From Leptoclinus maculatus (Eukaryota > Chordata > Actinopteri > Perciformes > Stichaeidae), in assembly GCA_032191485.1 (NCBI GenBank), contig JAVDOI010000011.1:14180617-14244616 (forward strand): 64,000 bases of DNA. The letters run 5' to 3'. The first letter of the stretch is position 1. Every line of letters starts with the position of its first letter. A program made the translations under genes and the position numbers. Shown one piece after another: positions 11,887 through 26,268 of the stretch. The notes beneath the pieces were generated by a model that ran no database searches, was not told the DNA's origin, and worked only from the letters and a program-made list of their open reading frames with translations.

Positions 11887-14251
11887 AGGGGGCGCTACAG
11901 TAAACCCGCAAAGTTGTGCTTTTTGTCACTTTTTGCATTTTTCAGCCTTCGCACTTCAACGAACTCCTCCTACAGATTTTATGCGATCAACGTAAAATTT
12001 GGTCCGGATGCTCTTAAGACCTTTGTGATTAAAAATTATCAAAATCGTGAGTTTTCATCGAAGAACCTGGACGTGGCGTTGCGGCCATTTTGCCTCATTG
12101 TTTATGAAAAAGGAAGTTGTTATAACTCCAAGGTACATTATCCAATCCACACAAAACTTCTCATGCATGATGCTACTTCAAGCCTGAACAGATTTCAGTT
12201 GAAAAAAATGCAATAACTCATAGCGCCGCCTACTGGCTAAAGGAAATGTAAAATGTTATACTTTTCTTTACTCCTCTTAGCCAGGTGACCTTATGAGTCT
12301 CAAATTTTGTAAGGATAGCCTCAACACATTGATGAAAAATCGCCATGAAAAATTTTGAGTTTTCGTTGAACGCTGTTGCCGTGGCGACGCATCGTTCGCC
12401 ATAAAAAAGGAAGCTGATGGTTTAGTAGCTTAGGATGCTCAATAATTCATAAAACTTTGTACATCTGTCAAAGGCATTGGAAGGAATATTCTATATGATT
12501 TTTGGCTTTGACCGTTTTAAATTGCCTCTGTAGCGCCCCCTACAATATTTAAAAAGGAAGCTGATGGTTTAGTGGCTTAGGATGCTCAAAAACTCATGAA
12601 ACTTTGTAGATGTGTCAAAGGCATTGGAACAAATATTTGTTATGATTTTTGGCCTTGGCCGTTTTAAATTGCCTCTGTAGCGCCCCCTACAATATTTCAA
12701 AAGAGCAGCCCCAGCGCTACGTTTGAGCTACATGTATGAAACGTTGTAGTCACGTGTATCCTATGGAGACTTACAAATAAGTCTCTTGGTACCATGCTCT
12801 AAACCCTACCGGAAGTCCACCACTTTGATTTATGTGTGAATTTTCCCTTGATTTTGGACAATTTATAGGCGCTACACTTTAACAAACTCCTCCTAGGGAC
12901 TTTGTCTGATCCTCTTCAAATTTTGTCAGTACAGTCTCAAGACCATTGTGATTAAAAATTATCAAAAGCTTTACGTTTAACGGCACGGCTTAGCCGTAGC
13001 GGGCGGCTACTTTGAGTGATTCCCCGTGAAAAAAGCTGATGTAACTCAGCTGGACTTGTTCCAAACGGTCCCAAACTTCACACGCTTGATAACACTCACT
13101 GCCCGAGGATGCTACAAGCTAATTTTCACTAGTACTCACAGCGCCACCTGCTGGCGAAAGGAAATCTGCATTTTGTGACAAACGCCATCCGATTTACGCC
13201 ACTTTTACACAACGTGGTTTACGTTTGACACAGAGCTACACAATGCACGTGTTCCGTAGCACCAGGCAGCTGATACGGGAAGCATCGGACTGTTTGCAAA
13301 GCATCATCTCCAGCATCAGGCGGTCCACGCGGGATCAAAAACATCTCACTCGCAGACGCGCCGGCCGACGGTCACGCGCGTTCTCGGACACGCAGGAGGG
13401 AGTCCCGCCGGCAACCCCGACGCGCGGAGGATGCGAGGGCCCGTTCATCGCTGCTCGCAGCTTTAATTAGGGCCCGAGCGGCCGACAACGTCGGGCCTGC
13501 GAAGGCCCTATTGTAATTGATAGGTTTATTATTAGGGCCCGAGCGGCCGACAACGTCGGGCCTGCGAAGGCCCTATTGTAATTGATAGGTTTCTTATTAT
13601 TAGGGCCCGAGCGGCCGACAACGTCGGGCCTGCGAAGGCCCTATTGTAATTGTAAGGGTTATTATTCTTATTATTCTGATCTATATTTTTATGCTTTGGG
13701 CGCATTTTTGGAGTATTTGCCATGCATGAAAACTCACCAAATTTTGGGGACTTGTCAGGTCTTGCTGAACTTAGCGACTGAAAAACAATGCATCTTTCTG
13801 TGTAAAAAATGGCTCTCTAGCGCCCCCTACAAAACAGTCCGGCGACGCCCCTCGGCCAGTATGTCCGATTTACTTGAAATTCAACACACATGTCCAAATC
13901 CGCTACATCTAAAAAAAAGCCTCTCAGACCCCTAAGCTCCGCCTACTTAGATTTTCCGCCATCTTGAATTTAGTGAAAAACACATTCTTGCGAACTCCTC
14001 CTACACGCTGAGTCCGATTACTACAGAATCTTCTGTGGATCATTAATGGACCTACGTCATCTAAAATTATCAAAAGCTTTTTGATATCTCTTAGCGTTTA
14101 CAAGATATGGACCAATAAACTTCTTAGGGGCGTGGCATAATATCAATACACATAACTTCTCAACCATTTGTCCTAAATTCCCAAAATCTTCAGCATATGT
14201 GCACATCGCATCCTGTAACATACCCTGAGAATTAAATTGTATTCGACTGCT
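11887..14251 (+). repeat. Monomer M6, 2365 bp
   Basis: Two S copies and three P copies (13469, 13534, 13602). Copy of M5; the match ends near 13,990, where GCAAACTCC becomes GCGAACTCC. Confidence 0.9.
13469..13642. repeat. P hairpin element, 3 copies
   Basis: Units start at 13469, 13534 and 13602. Same linkers as the M5 cluster, part of the M5/M6 duplication. Confidence 0.9.
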
Positions 14252-16691
14252 AGGGGGCGCTACAGTAAACCCGCAAAGTTGTGCTTTTTGTCACTTTTTG
14301 CATTTTTCAGCCTTCGCACTTCAACGAACTCCTCCTACAGATTTTATGCGATCAACGTAAAATTTGGTCCGGATGCTCTTAAGACCTTTGTGATTAAAAA
14401 TTATCAAAATCGTGAGTTTTCATCAAAGAACCTTGACGTGGCGTTGCGGCCATTTTGCCTCATTGTTTATGAAAAAGGAAGTTGTTATAACTCCAAGGTA
14501 CATTATCCAATCCACACAAAACTTCTCATGCATGATGCTACTTCAAGCCTGAACAGATTTCAGTTGAAAAAAATGCAATAACTCATAGCGCCGCCTACTG
14601 GCTACAGGAAATGTAAAACTTTCTACTTTTCTTTACTCCTCTTAGCCAGGTGACCTTATGAGTCTCAAATTTTGTAAGGATAGCCTCAAGACATTGATGA
14701 AAATTCGCCATGAAAAATTTTGAGTTTTCGTTGAACGCTGTTGCCGTGGCGACGCGTTGTACGCCATGAAAAAGGAAGCTGATTGTTTATTAGCTTAGGA
14801 TGCTCAATAATTCATAAAACTTTGTATATCTGTCAAAGGCATTGAAAGGAATATTCTATATGAGTTTTGGCTTTTGCCGTTTTAAATTGCCTCTGTAGCG
14901 CCCCCTACAATATTTAAAAAGGAAGCTGATGGTTTAGTGGCTTAGGATGCTCAAAAACTCATGAAACTTTGTAGATGTGTCAAAGGCATTGGAAGGAATA
15001 TTTGTTATGATTTTTGGCTTTGGCCGTTTTAAATTGCCTCTGTAGCGCCCCCTACAATATTTCAAAAGGAAGCTGATGTTTTAGTGGCTTAGGATGCTCA
15101 AAAACTCATGAAACTTTGTAGATGTGTCAAAGGCATTGGAACAAATATTTGTTATGATTTTTGGCCTTGGCCGTTTTAAATTGCCTCTGTAGCGCCCCCT
15201 ACAATATTTCAAAAGAGCAGCCCCAGCGCTACGTTTGAGCTGCATGTATGAAACTTTGTAGTCACATGTATCCTATAGAGCCTTAAAAATAAGTCTCTTG
15301 GAACCATGCTCTAAACCCTACCGGAAGTCCACCACTTTGATTTATGTGTGAATTTTCCCTTGATTTTGGACAATTTATAGGCGCTACACTTTAACGAACT
15401 CCTCCTAGGGACTTTGTCTGATCCTCTTCAAATGTTCTCAGTACAGTCTCAAGACCGTTGTGATTAAAAATTATCAAAAGCTTTACGTTTAACGGCACGG
15501 CTTAGCCGTAGCGGGCGGCTACTTTGAGTGATTCCCCGTGAAAAAAGCTGATGTAACTCAGCTGGACTTGTTCCAAACGGTCCCAAACTTCACACGCTTG
15601 ATAACACTCACTGCCCGAGGATGTCTACAAGCTAATTTTCACTAGTACTCACAGCGCCACCTGCTGGCGAAAGGAAATCTGCATTTCGTGACAAACGCCA
15701 TCCGATTAACACGACTTTTACACAACGTGGTTTACATTTGACACAGAGCTACACAATGCACGTGTTCCGTAGCACCAGGCAGCAGATATGGGAAGCACCG
15801 GACTATTTGCAAAGCATCGTTTCCAGCATCAGGCGGTCCACGCGGGATCAAAGACGTCTCGCTCGCAGACGCGCCGGCCGACGGTCGCGCGCGTTCTCGG
15901 ACACGCAGGAGGGAGTCACGCCGGCGACCCCGACGCGCGGAGGATGCGAGGGCCCGTTCATCGCTGCTCGCAGCTTTAATTAGGGCCCGAGCGGCCGACA
16001 ACGTCGGGCCTGCGAAGGCCCTATTGTAATTGTAAGGGTTATTAGGGCCCGAGCGGCCGACAACGTCGGGCCTGCGAAGGCCCTATTGTAATTGTAAGGG
16101 TTATTATTATTATTCTGATTTTTTTTTGTCCGCAAAAGGAGCACTTTTGGGGTACTTGCCATGCATGAAAACTCACAAAATTTTGGACAGTTGTCAGGCC
16201 TGGTGAAAATTTTCATCTGAAAAACAATGCATCTGTCTGTGTAAAAAAATGGCTCTCTAGCGCCCCCTACAAATCGGACCGGCGACGCCCCTCGGCCAGT
16301 ATGTCCGATTTACTTGAAATTCAACACACATGTCCAACACCACTAGATCTAAAAAAAAGCCTCTCAGACCCCTAAGCTCCGCCTACTTAGATTTTCCGCC
16401 ATCTTGAATTTAGTGAAAAACACATTCTTGCAAACTCCTCCTACACGCTAAGTCCGATTACTACAGAATTTTCTGTGGATCATTAATGGACCTATGTCAT
16501 CTAAAATTATCAAAAGCTCTTTGATATCTCTCAGCGTTTACAAGATATGGACCAATAAACTACTTAGGGGCGTGGCATAATATCAATACACATAACTTCT
16601 CAACCATTTGTCCTAAATTCCCAAAATATTCTGTATATGTGCACATCGCATCCTGTAACATACCCTGAGAATTTATTTGTATTCGACTGCT
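14252..16691 (+). repeat. Monomer M7, 2440 bp
   Basis: Three S copies and two P copies (15982, 16044). Anchor in the CTGCTAGGGGGCGCT form. Confidence 0.9.
15982..16084. repeat. P hairpin element, 2 copies
   Basis: Units start at 15982 and 16044. Confidence 0.9.
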
Positions 16692-19001
16692 AGGGGGCGC
16701 TACAGTAAACCCGCAAAGTTGTGCTTTTTGTCACTTTTTGCATTTTTCAGCCTTCGCACTTCAACGAACTCCTCCTACAGATTTTATGCGATCAACGTAA
16801 AATTTGGTCAGGATGCTCTTAAGACCTTTGTGATTAAAAATTATCAAAATCGTGAGTTTTCATCGAAGAACCTGGACGTGGCGTTGCGGCCATTTTGCCT
16901 CATTGTTTATGAAAAAGGAAGTTGTTATAACTCCAAGGTACATTATCCAATCCACACAAAACTTCTCATGCATGATGCTCCTTTAAGCCTGAACAGATTT
17001 CAGTTGAAAAAAATGCAATAACTCATAGCGCCGCCTACTGGCTAAAGGAAATGTCATATTTTATACTTTTATTTACTCCTCCTAGCCAGGTAACCTTATG
17101 GGTCTACAATTTGGTAAGGATAGCCTTAAGACATTGATGATGCATCATCTTTAATATTGTGAGCTTTCGTTGAACGCTGTTGCCGTGGCGACGCGTTGTT
17201 CGCCATGAAAAAGGAAGCTGATGGTTTCGTGGCTTAGGATGCTCAGACATTCATGAAACTTTCTACAAGTGTCAACGGCATTGGCAGACATATCTGATAT
17301 TATTTTTGGCCTTGCCCGTTTTAAATTGCCTCTGTAGCGCCCCCTACAATATTTAAAAAGGAAGCTGATGGTTTAGTGGCTTAGGATGCTCAATAATTCA
17401 TAAAACTTTGTACATCTGTCAAAGGCATTGAAAGGAATATTCTGTATGATTTTTGGCTTTGGCCGTTTTAAATTGCCTCTGTAGCGCCCCCTACAATATT
17501 TAAAAAGGAAGCTGATGTTTTAGTGGCTTAGGATGCTCAAAAACACATGAAACTGTGTAGATGTGTCAAAGGCATTGGAACAAATATTTGTTATGATTTT
17601 TGGCCTTGGCCGTTTTAAATTGCCTCTGTAGCGCCCCCTACAATATTTCAAAAGAACAGCCCCAATGCTACGTTTGAGCTGCATGTATGAAACTTTGTAG
17701 TCACGTGTATCCTATGGCGACTTAAAAATAAGTCTCTTGGAACCATGCTCTAAACCCTACCGGAAGTCCGCCACTTTGATTTATGTGTGAATTTTCCCTT
17801 GATTTTGGACAATTTATAGGCGCTACACTTTAACAAACTCCTCCTAGGGACTTTGTCTGATCCTCTTCAAATTTTGTCAGTACAGTCTAGAGACCATTGT
17901 GATTAAGAATTATCAAAAGCTTTACGTTTAACGGCACGGCTTAGCCGTAGCGGGCGGCTACTTTGAGTGATTCCCCGTGAAAAAAGCTGATGTAACTCAG
18001 CTGGACTTGTTCCAAACGGTCCCAAACTTCACACGCTTGATAACACTCACTGCCCGAGGATGTCTACAAGCTAATTTTCACTAGTACTCACAGCGCCACC
18101 TGCCGGCGAAAGGAAATCTGCATTTTGTGACAAACGCCATCCGATTAACGCGACATTTACACAACGTGGTTTACGTTTGACAGAGAGCTACGCAATGCAC
18201 GTGTTCCGTAGCGCCAGGCAGCAGATACGGGAAGCACCGGACTGTTTGCAAAGCATCATCTCCAGCATCAGGCGGTCCACGCGGGATCAAAGACGTCTCG
18301 CTCGCAGACGCGCCGGCCGACGGTCACGCGCGTTCTCGGACACGCAGGAGGGAGTCCCGCCGGCAACCCCGACGCGCGGAGGATGCGAGGGCCCGTTCAT
18401 CGCTGCTCGCAGCTTTAATTATTATTCTGATTTATATTTTTCTCGGGATGGAGCTTGTAGGGGCACTTGCCATGCATGAAAACTCACCAATTTTGCACAC
18501 CTGTCAGATCTGGTGTAGAAACTCTGAGGCGAAAAATTCCATATTTGTGTGTAAAAAAATGACTCTCTAGCGCCCCCTACAAAACAGTCTGGCCACGCCC
18601 CTCGGCCAGTATGTCCGATTTACTTGAAATTCAACACACATGTCCATATCCGCTAGATCTAAAAAAAAGCCTCTCAGACCCCTAAGCTCCGCCTACTTAG
18701 ATTTTCCGCCATCTTGAATTTAGTGAAAAACACATTCTTGCAAACTTCTCCTACACGCTGGGTCCGATTACTACAGAATTTGCTGTGGATCATTAATGGA
18801 CCTACGTCATCTAAAATTATCAAAAGCTTTTTGATATCTCTTAGCGTTTACAAGATATGGACCAATAAACTTCTTAGGGGCGTGGCATAATATCAATACA
18901 CATAACTTCTCAACCATTTGTCATAAATTCCCCAAATCTTCAGCATATGTGCACATCGCATCCTGTAACATCCCCTACAAATCTTTTTGCATTCGACTGC
19001 T
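16692..19001 (+). repeat. Monomer M8, 2310 bp
   Basis: Three S copies, empty P site near 18417. Its first S copy (17210) is a divergent variant with TCTACAAGTGTCAACGGC that recurs only in M15 (33788). Confidence 0.9.
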
Positions 19002-21166
19002 AGGGGGCGCTACAGTAAACCCGCAAAGTTGTGCTTTTTGTCACTTTTTGCATTTTTCAGCCTTCGCACTTCAACGAACTCCTCCTACAGATTTTATGCG
19101 ATCAACGTACAATTTGGGCAGGATGCTCTTAAGACCTTTGTGATTAAAAATTATCAAAATCGTGAGTTTTCATCGAAGAACCTTGACGTGGCGTTGCGGC
19201 CATTTTGCCTCATTGTTTATGAAAAAGGAAGTTGTTATAACTCCAAGGTACATTATCCAATCCACACAAAACTTCTCATGCATGATGCTACTTCAAGCCT
19301 GAACAGATTGCAGTTGAAAAAAATGCAATAACTCATAGCGCCGCCTACTGGCTAAAGGAAATGTAAAATGTTATACTTTTCTTTACTCCTCTTAGCCAGG
19401 TGACCTTATGAGTCTCAAATTTTGTAAGGATAGCCTCAAGACATTGATGAAAAATCGCCATGAAAAATTTTGAGTTTTCGTTGAACGCTGTTGCCGTGGC
19501 GACGCATCGTTCGCCATAAAAAAGGAAGCTGATGGTTTAGTAGCTTAGGATGCTCAATAATTCATAAAACTTTGTACATCTGTCAAAGGCATTGAAAGGA
19601 ATATTCTATATGAGTTTTGGCTTTGGCCGTTTTAAATTGCCTCTGTAGCGCCCCCTACAATATTTAAAAAGGAAGCTGATGTTTTAGTGGCTTAGGATGC
19701 TCAAAAACTCATGAAACTTTGTAGATGTGTCAAAGGCATTGGAACAAATATTTGTTATGATTCTTGGCCTTGGCCGTTTTAAATTGCCTCTGTAGCGCCC
19801 CCTACAATATTTCAAAAGAACAGCCCCAGTGCTACGTTTGAGCTGCATGTATGAAACTTTGTAGTCACGTGTATCCTATGGCGACTTAAAAATAAGTCTC
19901 TTGGAACCATGCTCTAAACCCTACCGTAAGTCCGCCACTTTGATTTATGTGTGAATTTTCCCTTGATTTTGGACAATTTATAGGCGCTACACTTTAACAA
20001 ACTCCTCCTAGGGACTTTGTCTGATCCTCTTCAAATTTTGTCAGTACAGTCTAGAGACCATTGTGATTAAAAATTATCAAAAGCTTTACGTTTAACGGCA
20101 CGGCTTAGCCGTAGCGGGCGGCTACTTTAAGTGATTCCCCGTGAAAAAAGCTGATGTAACTCAGCTGGACTTGTTCCAAACGGTCCCAAACTTCACACGC
20201 TTGATAACACTCACTGCCCGAGGATGTCTACAAGCTAACTTTCACTAGTACTCACAGCGCCACCTGCCGGCGAAAGGAAATCTGCATTTTGTGACAAACG
20301 CCATCCGATTAACACGACTTTCACACAACATGGTTTACGTTTGACAGAGAGCTACACAATGCACGTGTTCCGTAGCACCAGGCAGCAGATACGGGAAGCA
20401 TCGGACTGTTTGCAAAGCATCGTTTCCAGCATCAGGCGGTCCACGCGGGAACAAAGACGTCTCGCTCGCAGACGCGCCGGCCGACGGTCGCGCGCGTTCT
20501 CGGACACGCAGGAGGGAGTCCCGCCGGCAACCCCGACGCGCGGAGGATGCGAGGGCCCGTTCATCGCTGCTCGCAGCTTTAATTATTATTATGATATTTA
20601 TTTTTCCTCTTTGAGAGCATTTGGGGGGGACTTGCCATGTACCAAAACTCACCAAATTTTGCAGACTTGTCAGGTCGTGCTGAACTTAGAGTCTGAAAAA
20701 GAATGCATCTTTCTGTGTAAAAAATGGCTCTCTAGCGCCCCCTACAAGTCGGACCGGTGACGCCCCTCGGCCAGTATGTCCGATTTACTTGAAATTCAAC
20801 ACACATGTCCAAATCCGCTAGATCTAAAAAAAAGCCTCTCAGACCCCTAAGCTCCGCCTACTTAGATTTTCCGCCATTTTGAATTTAGTGAAAAACACAT
20901 TCTTGCGAACTCCTCCTACACGCTAAGTCCGATTATTACAGAATTTTCTGTGCATCATTAAACGACCTATGTCATCTAAAATTATCAAAAACGTTTTGAT
21001 ATCTCTCAGCGTTTACAAGATATGGACCAATAAACTTCTTAGGGGCGTGGCATAATATCAATACACATAACTTCTCAACCATTTGTCCTAAAATCCCAAA
21101 ATGTTCTGTATATGTGCACATCGCATCCTGTAACATACCCTAGGAATTATTTTGCATTCGACCACT
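19002..21166 (+). repeat. Monomer M9, 2165 bp (minimal unit)
   Basis: Two S copies and no P copy: the shortest complete monomer, used here as the baseline length of the family. Confidence 0.9.
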
Positions 21167-23539
21167 AGGGGGCGCTACAGTAAACCCGCAAAGTTGTGCT
21201 TTTTGTCACTTTTTGCATTTTTCAGCCTTCTTACTTCAACGAACGCCTCCTACAGATTTTATGCGATCAACTTACAATTTGGTCAGGATGCTCTTAAGAC
21301 CTTTGTGATTACCAATTATCAAAATCGTGAGCTTTCATCGAAGAACCTTGACGTGGCGTGCCGACCATTTTGCCTCATTGGTTTTGAAAAGGGAAGTTGT
21401 TATAACTTCAAGGTAAATGTACTTTGGATTATCCAATCCTCACAAAACTTCTCATGCATTATGCTACTTCAAGCCTAAACATAGTTCAGTTGAAAAAAAT
21501 TCAATAACTCATAGCGCCGCCTACTGGCTAAAGGAAATGTCATATTTTATACTTTTATTTACTCCTTTTAGCCAGGTGATCTTATGAGTCTACAATTTGG
21601 TAAGGATAGCCTCAAGACATTGGTGATGCATCATCTTGAATATTGTGAGCTTTCGTTGAACGCTGTTGCCGTGGCGACGCGTCGTACGCCATGAAAAAGG
21701 AAGCTGATGGTTTATTAGCTTAGGATGCTCATAAACTCATGAAACTTTGTACATCTGTCAAAGGCATTGGAAGGAATATTCTATATGAGTTTTGGCTTTG
21801 GTCGTTTTAAATTGCCTCTGTAGCGCCCCCTACAATATTTAAAAAGGAAGCTGATGGTTTAGTGGCTTAGGATGCTCAAAAACTCATGAAACTTTGTAGA
21901 TGTGTCAAAGGCATTGGAACAAATATTTTGTATGATTTCTGGCCTTGGCCGTTTTAAATTGCCTCTGTAGCGCCCCCTACAATATTTCAAAAGACCAGCC
22001 CCAGCGCCACGTTTGAGCTGCATGTATGAAACTTTGTAGTTACGTGTATCCTATGGAGACTTAAACATAAGTCTCTTGGTACCATGCTCTAAACCCTACC
22101 GAAAGTCCACCACTTTGATTTATGTGTGAATTTTCCCTTGATTTTGGACAATTTATAGGCGCTACACTTTAACGAACTCCTCCTAGGGACTTTGTCTGAT
22201 CCTCTTCAAATTGTGTCAGTACAGTCTCAAGACCGTTGTGATTCAAAATTATCAAAAGCTTTACGTTTAACGGCACGGCTTAGCCGTAGCGGGCGGCTAC
22301 TTTGAGTGATTCCCCGTGAAAAAAGCTGATGTAACTCAGCTGGACTTGTTCCAAACGGTCCCAAACTTCACACGCTTGATAACACTCACTGCCCGAGGAT
22401 GTCTACAAGCTAATTTTCACTAGTACTCACAGCGCCACCTGCTGGCGAAAGGAAATCTGCATTTTGTGACAAACGCCATCCGATTAACGCGACTTTTACA
22501 CAACGTGGTTTACGTTTGACACAGAGCTACGTAATGCACGTGTTCCGTAGCACCAGGCAGCAGATACGGGAAGCACCGGACTGTTTGCAAAGCATCGTTT
22601 CCAGCATCAGGCGGTCCACGCGGGATCAAAGACGTCTCGCTCGCAGACGCGCCGGCCGACGGTCGCGCGCGTTCTCGGACACGCAGGAGGGAGTCCCGCC
22701 GGCAACCCCGACGCGCGGAGGATGCGAGGGCCCGTTCATCGCTGCTCGCAGCTTTAATTAGGGCCCGAGCGGCCGACAACGTCGGGCCTGCGAAGGCCCT
22801 ATTGTAATTGTAAGGGTTATTAGGGCCCGAGCGGCCGACAACGTCGGGCCTGCGAAGGCCCTATTGTAATTGTAAGGTTTTTTATTATTATTAGGGCCCG
22901 AGCGGCCGACAACGTCGGGCCTGCGAAGGCCCTATTGTAATTGATAGGATTATTATTATTATTCTGATTCTTATTTTTCATTTTTGGGAGCATTTAGGGG
23001 GTACTTGCCATGCATGAAAACTCACCAAATTTTGGGGACTTGTCAGGTCTGGTGGCACTTAGAGTCTGAAAAAGAATGCATCTTTCTGTGTAAAAAATGG
23101 CTCTCTAGCGCCCCCTACAAATCGGACCGGCGACGCCCCTCGGCCAGTATGTCCGATTTACTTGAAATTCAACACACATGTCCGACACCACTAGATCTAA
23201 AAAAAAGCCTCTCAGACCCCTAAGCTCCGCCTACTTAGATTTTCCGCCATCTTGAATTTAGTGAAAAACACATTTTTGCAAATTACTCCTACACGCTGGG
23301 TACGATTACTCCAGAATCTTCTGTGGATCATTATTGGATCTACATCATCTACAATCATGAAAAGCTTTTTGATATTTTTTAGCGTTTATAAGATATGGAC
23401 CAATAAACTTCTTAGGGGCGTGGCATAATATCAATACACATAACTTCTCAACCATCTGTCCTAAAATCCCAAAATTGTGAGTATATGTGCACATCGCATC
23501 CTGTAACATACCCTAAAAATCTTTCTGCATTCAACCACT
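21167..23539 (+). repeat. Monomer M10, 2373 bp
   Basis: Two S copies and three P copies (22760, 22822, 22893). Shares the M3 leader variant. Confidence 0.9.
22760..22933. repeat. P hairpin element, 3 copies
   Basis: Units start at 22760, 22822 and 22893. The third linker has an expanded TTA run. Confidence 0.9.
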
Positions 23540-26268
23540 AGGGGGCGCTACAGTAAACCCGCAAAGTTGTGCTTTTTGTCACTTTTTGCATTTTTCAGCC
23601 TTCGCACTTCAACGAACTCCTCCTACAGATTTTATGCGATCAACGTAAAATTTGGTCAGGATGCTCTTAAGACCTTTGTGATTAAAAATTATCAAAATCG
23701 TGAGTTTTCATCGAAGAACCTTGACGTGGCGTTGCGGCCATTTTGCCTCATTGTTTACTAAAAAGGAAGTTGTTATAACTCCAAGGTACATTATCCAATC
23801 CACACAAAACTTCTCATGCATGATGCTACTTCAAGCCTGAACAGATTTCAGTTAAAAAAAATGCAATAATTCATAGCGCCGCCTACTGGCTAAAGGAAAT
23901 GTAAAATTTTATACTTTTCTTTACTCCTCTTAGCCAGGTGACCTTATGAGTCTCAAATTTTGTAAGGATAGCCTCAAGACATTGATTAAAAATCGCCATG
24001 AAAAATTTTGAGTTTTCGTTGAACGCTGTTGCCGTGGCGACGCATCGTTCGCCATAAAAAAGGAAGCTGATGGTTTATTAGCTTAGGATGCTCAAAAACT
24101 CATGAAACTTTGTAGATCTGTCAAAGGCATTGAAAGGAATATTCTATATAATTTTTGGCTTTGGCCGTTTTAAATTGCCTCTGTAGCGCCCCCTACAATA
24201 TTTAAAAAGGAAGCTGATGGTTTAGTGGCTTAGGATGCTCAAAAACTCATGAAACTTTGTACATCTGTCAAAGGCATTGGAAGGAATATTCTATATGAGT
24301 TTTGGCTTTGGCCGTTTTAAATTGCCTCTGTAGCGCCCCCTACAATATTTAAAAAGGAAGCTGATGGTTTATTAGCTTAGGATGCTCAAAAACTCATAAA
24401 ACTTTGTACATCTGTCAAAGGCATTGAAAGGAATATTCTGTATGATTTTTGTCTTTGGCCGTTTTAAATTGCCTCTGTAGCGCCCCCTACAATATTTAAA
24501 AAGGAAGCTGATGGTTTAGTGGCTTAGGATGCTCATAAACTCATGAAACTTTGTACATCTGTCAAAGGCATTGGAAGGAATATTCTGTATGAGTTTTGGC
24601 TTTGGCCGTTTTAAATTGCCTCTGTAGCGCCCCCTACAATATTTCAAAAGGAAGCTGATGGTTTAGTGGCTTAGGATGCTCATAAACTCATGAAACTTTG
24701 TACATCTGTCAAAGGCATTGGAAGGAATATTGTATGTGATTTGTGGCCTTAATTGTTTTAAATTGCCTCTGTAGCGCCCCCTACAATATTTCAAAAGACC
24801 AGCCCCAGCGCTACGTTTGAGCTGCATGAATGAAACTTTGTATTTACGTGTATCCTATGGAGACTTAAAAATAAGTCTCTTGGGACCATGCTCTAAACCC
24901 TACCGGAAGTCCGCCACTTTGATTTATGTGTGAATTTTCCCTTGATTTTGGACAATTTATAGGCGCTACACTTTAACGAACTCCTCCTAGGGACTTTGTC
25001 TGATCCTCTTCAAATTTTGTCAGTACAGTCTCAAGACCGTTGTGATTAAAAATTATCAAAAGCTTTACGTTTAACGGCACGGCTTAGCCGTAGCGGGCGG
25101 CTACTTTGAGTGATTCCCCGTGAAAAAATCTGATGTAACTCAGCTGGACTTGTTCCAAACGGTCCCAAACTTCACACGCTTGATAACACTCACTGCCCGA
25201 GGATGTCTACAAGCTAATTTTCACTAGAACTCACAGCGCCACCTGCTGGCGAAAGGAAATCTGCATTTTGTGACAAACACCATCCGATTAACGCAACTTT
25301 TACACAACGTGGTTTACGTTTGACACAGAGCTACATAATGCACGTGTTCCGTAGCACCAGGCAGCTGATACGGGAAGCACCGGACTGTTTGCAAAGCATC
25401 GTTTCCAGCATCAGGCGGTCCACGCGGGATCAAAGACGTCTCGCTCGCAGACGCGCCGGCCGACGGTCGCGCGCGTTCTCGGACACGCAGGAGGGAGTCC
25501 CGCCGGCAACCCCGACGCGCGGAGGATGCGAGGGCCCGTTCATCGCTGCTCGCAGCTTTAATTAGGGCCCGAGCGGCCGACAACGTCGGGCCTGCGAAGG
25601 CCCTATTGTAATTGTAAGGGTTATTAGGGCCCGAGCGGCCGACAACGTCGGGCCTGCGAAGGCCCTATTGTAATTGTAAGGTTTTTTATTATTATTATTT
25701 TTATTTTTGTGGGAAGGGAGCTTTTTGGGGTACTTGCCATGCATGAAAACTCAAAATTTTTGCACAGTTGTCAGATCTGGTGTAGAAAATTATCTGCCAT
25801 GAATTTCATATTTGGGTGTAAAAAGATGGCTCTCTAGCGCCCCCTACAAGTCGGACCGGTGAGCCCCGTCGGCCACTATGCCCGATTTAGTTGAAATTCA
25901 ACAGACATATCAAGTCAACTTAGATCTACAAAAAATCCTCTCAGACCCCTAAGCTCCGCCTACTTAGATTTTCCGCCATCTTGAATTTAGTGAAAAACAC
26001 ATTCTTGCGAACTCCTCCTACACGCTGAGTCCAATTACTACAGAATTTTCTGTGAATCATTAATGGACCTATGTCATCTAAAATTATCAAAAGCTTTTTG
26101 ATATCTCTTAGCGTTTACAAGATATGGACCAATAAACTACTTAGGGGCGTGGCATAATATCAATACACATAACTTCTCAACCATTTGTCCTAAATTCCCA
26201 AAATCTTCAGCATATGTGCACATCGCATCCTGTAACATCCCCTACAAATCTTTTTGCATTCGACTGCT
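23540..26268 (+). repeat. Monomer M11, 2729 bp (longest)
   Basis: Five S copies (24060 to about 24797) and two P copies (25564, 25626). The chance ORF of the leader is cut by a stop at 23759-23761, which shows it is not under coding constraint. Confidence 0.9.
25564..25666. repeat. P hairpin element, 2 copies
   Basis: Units start at 25564 and 25626. Confidence 0.9.
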
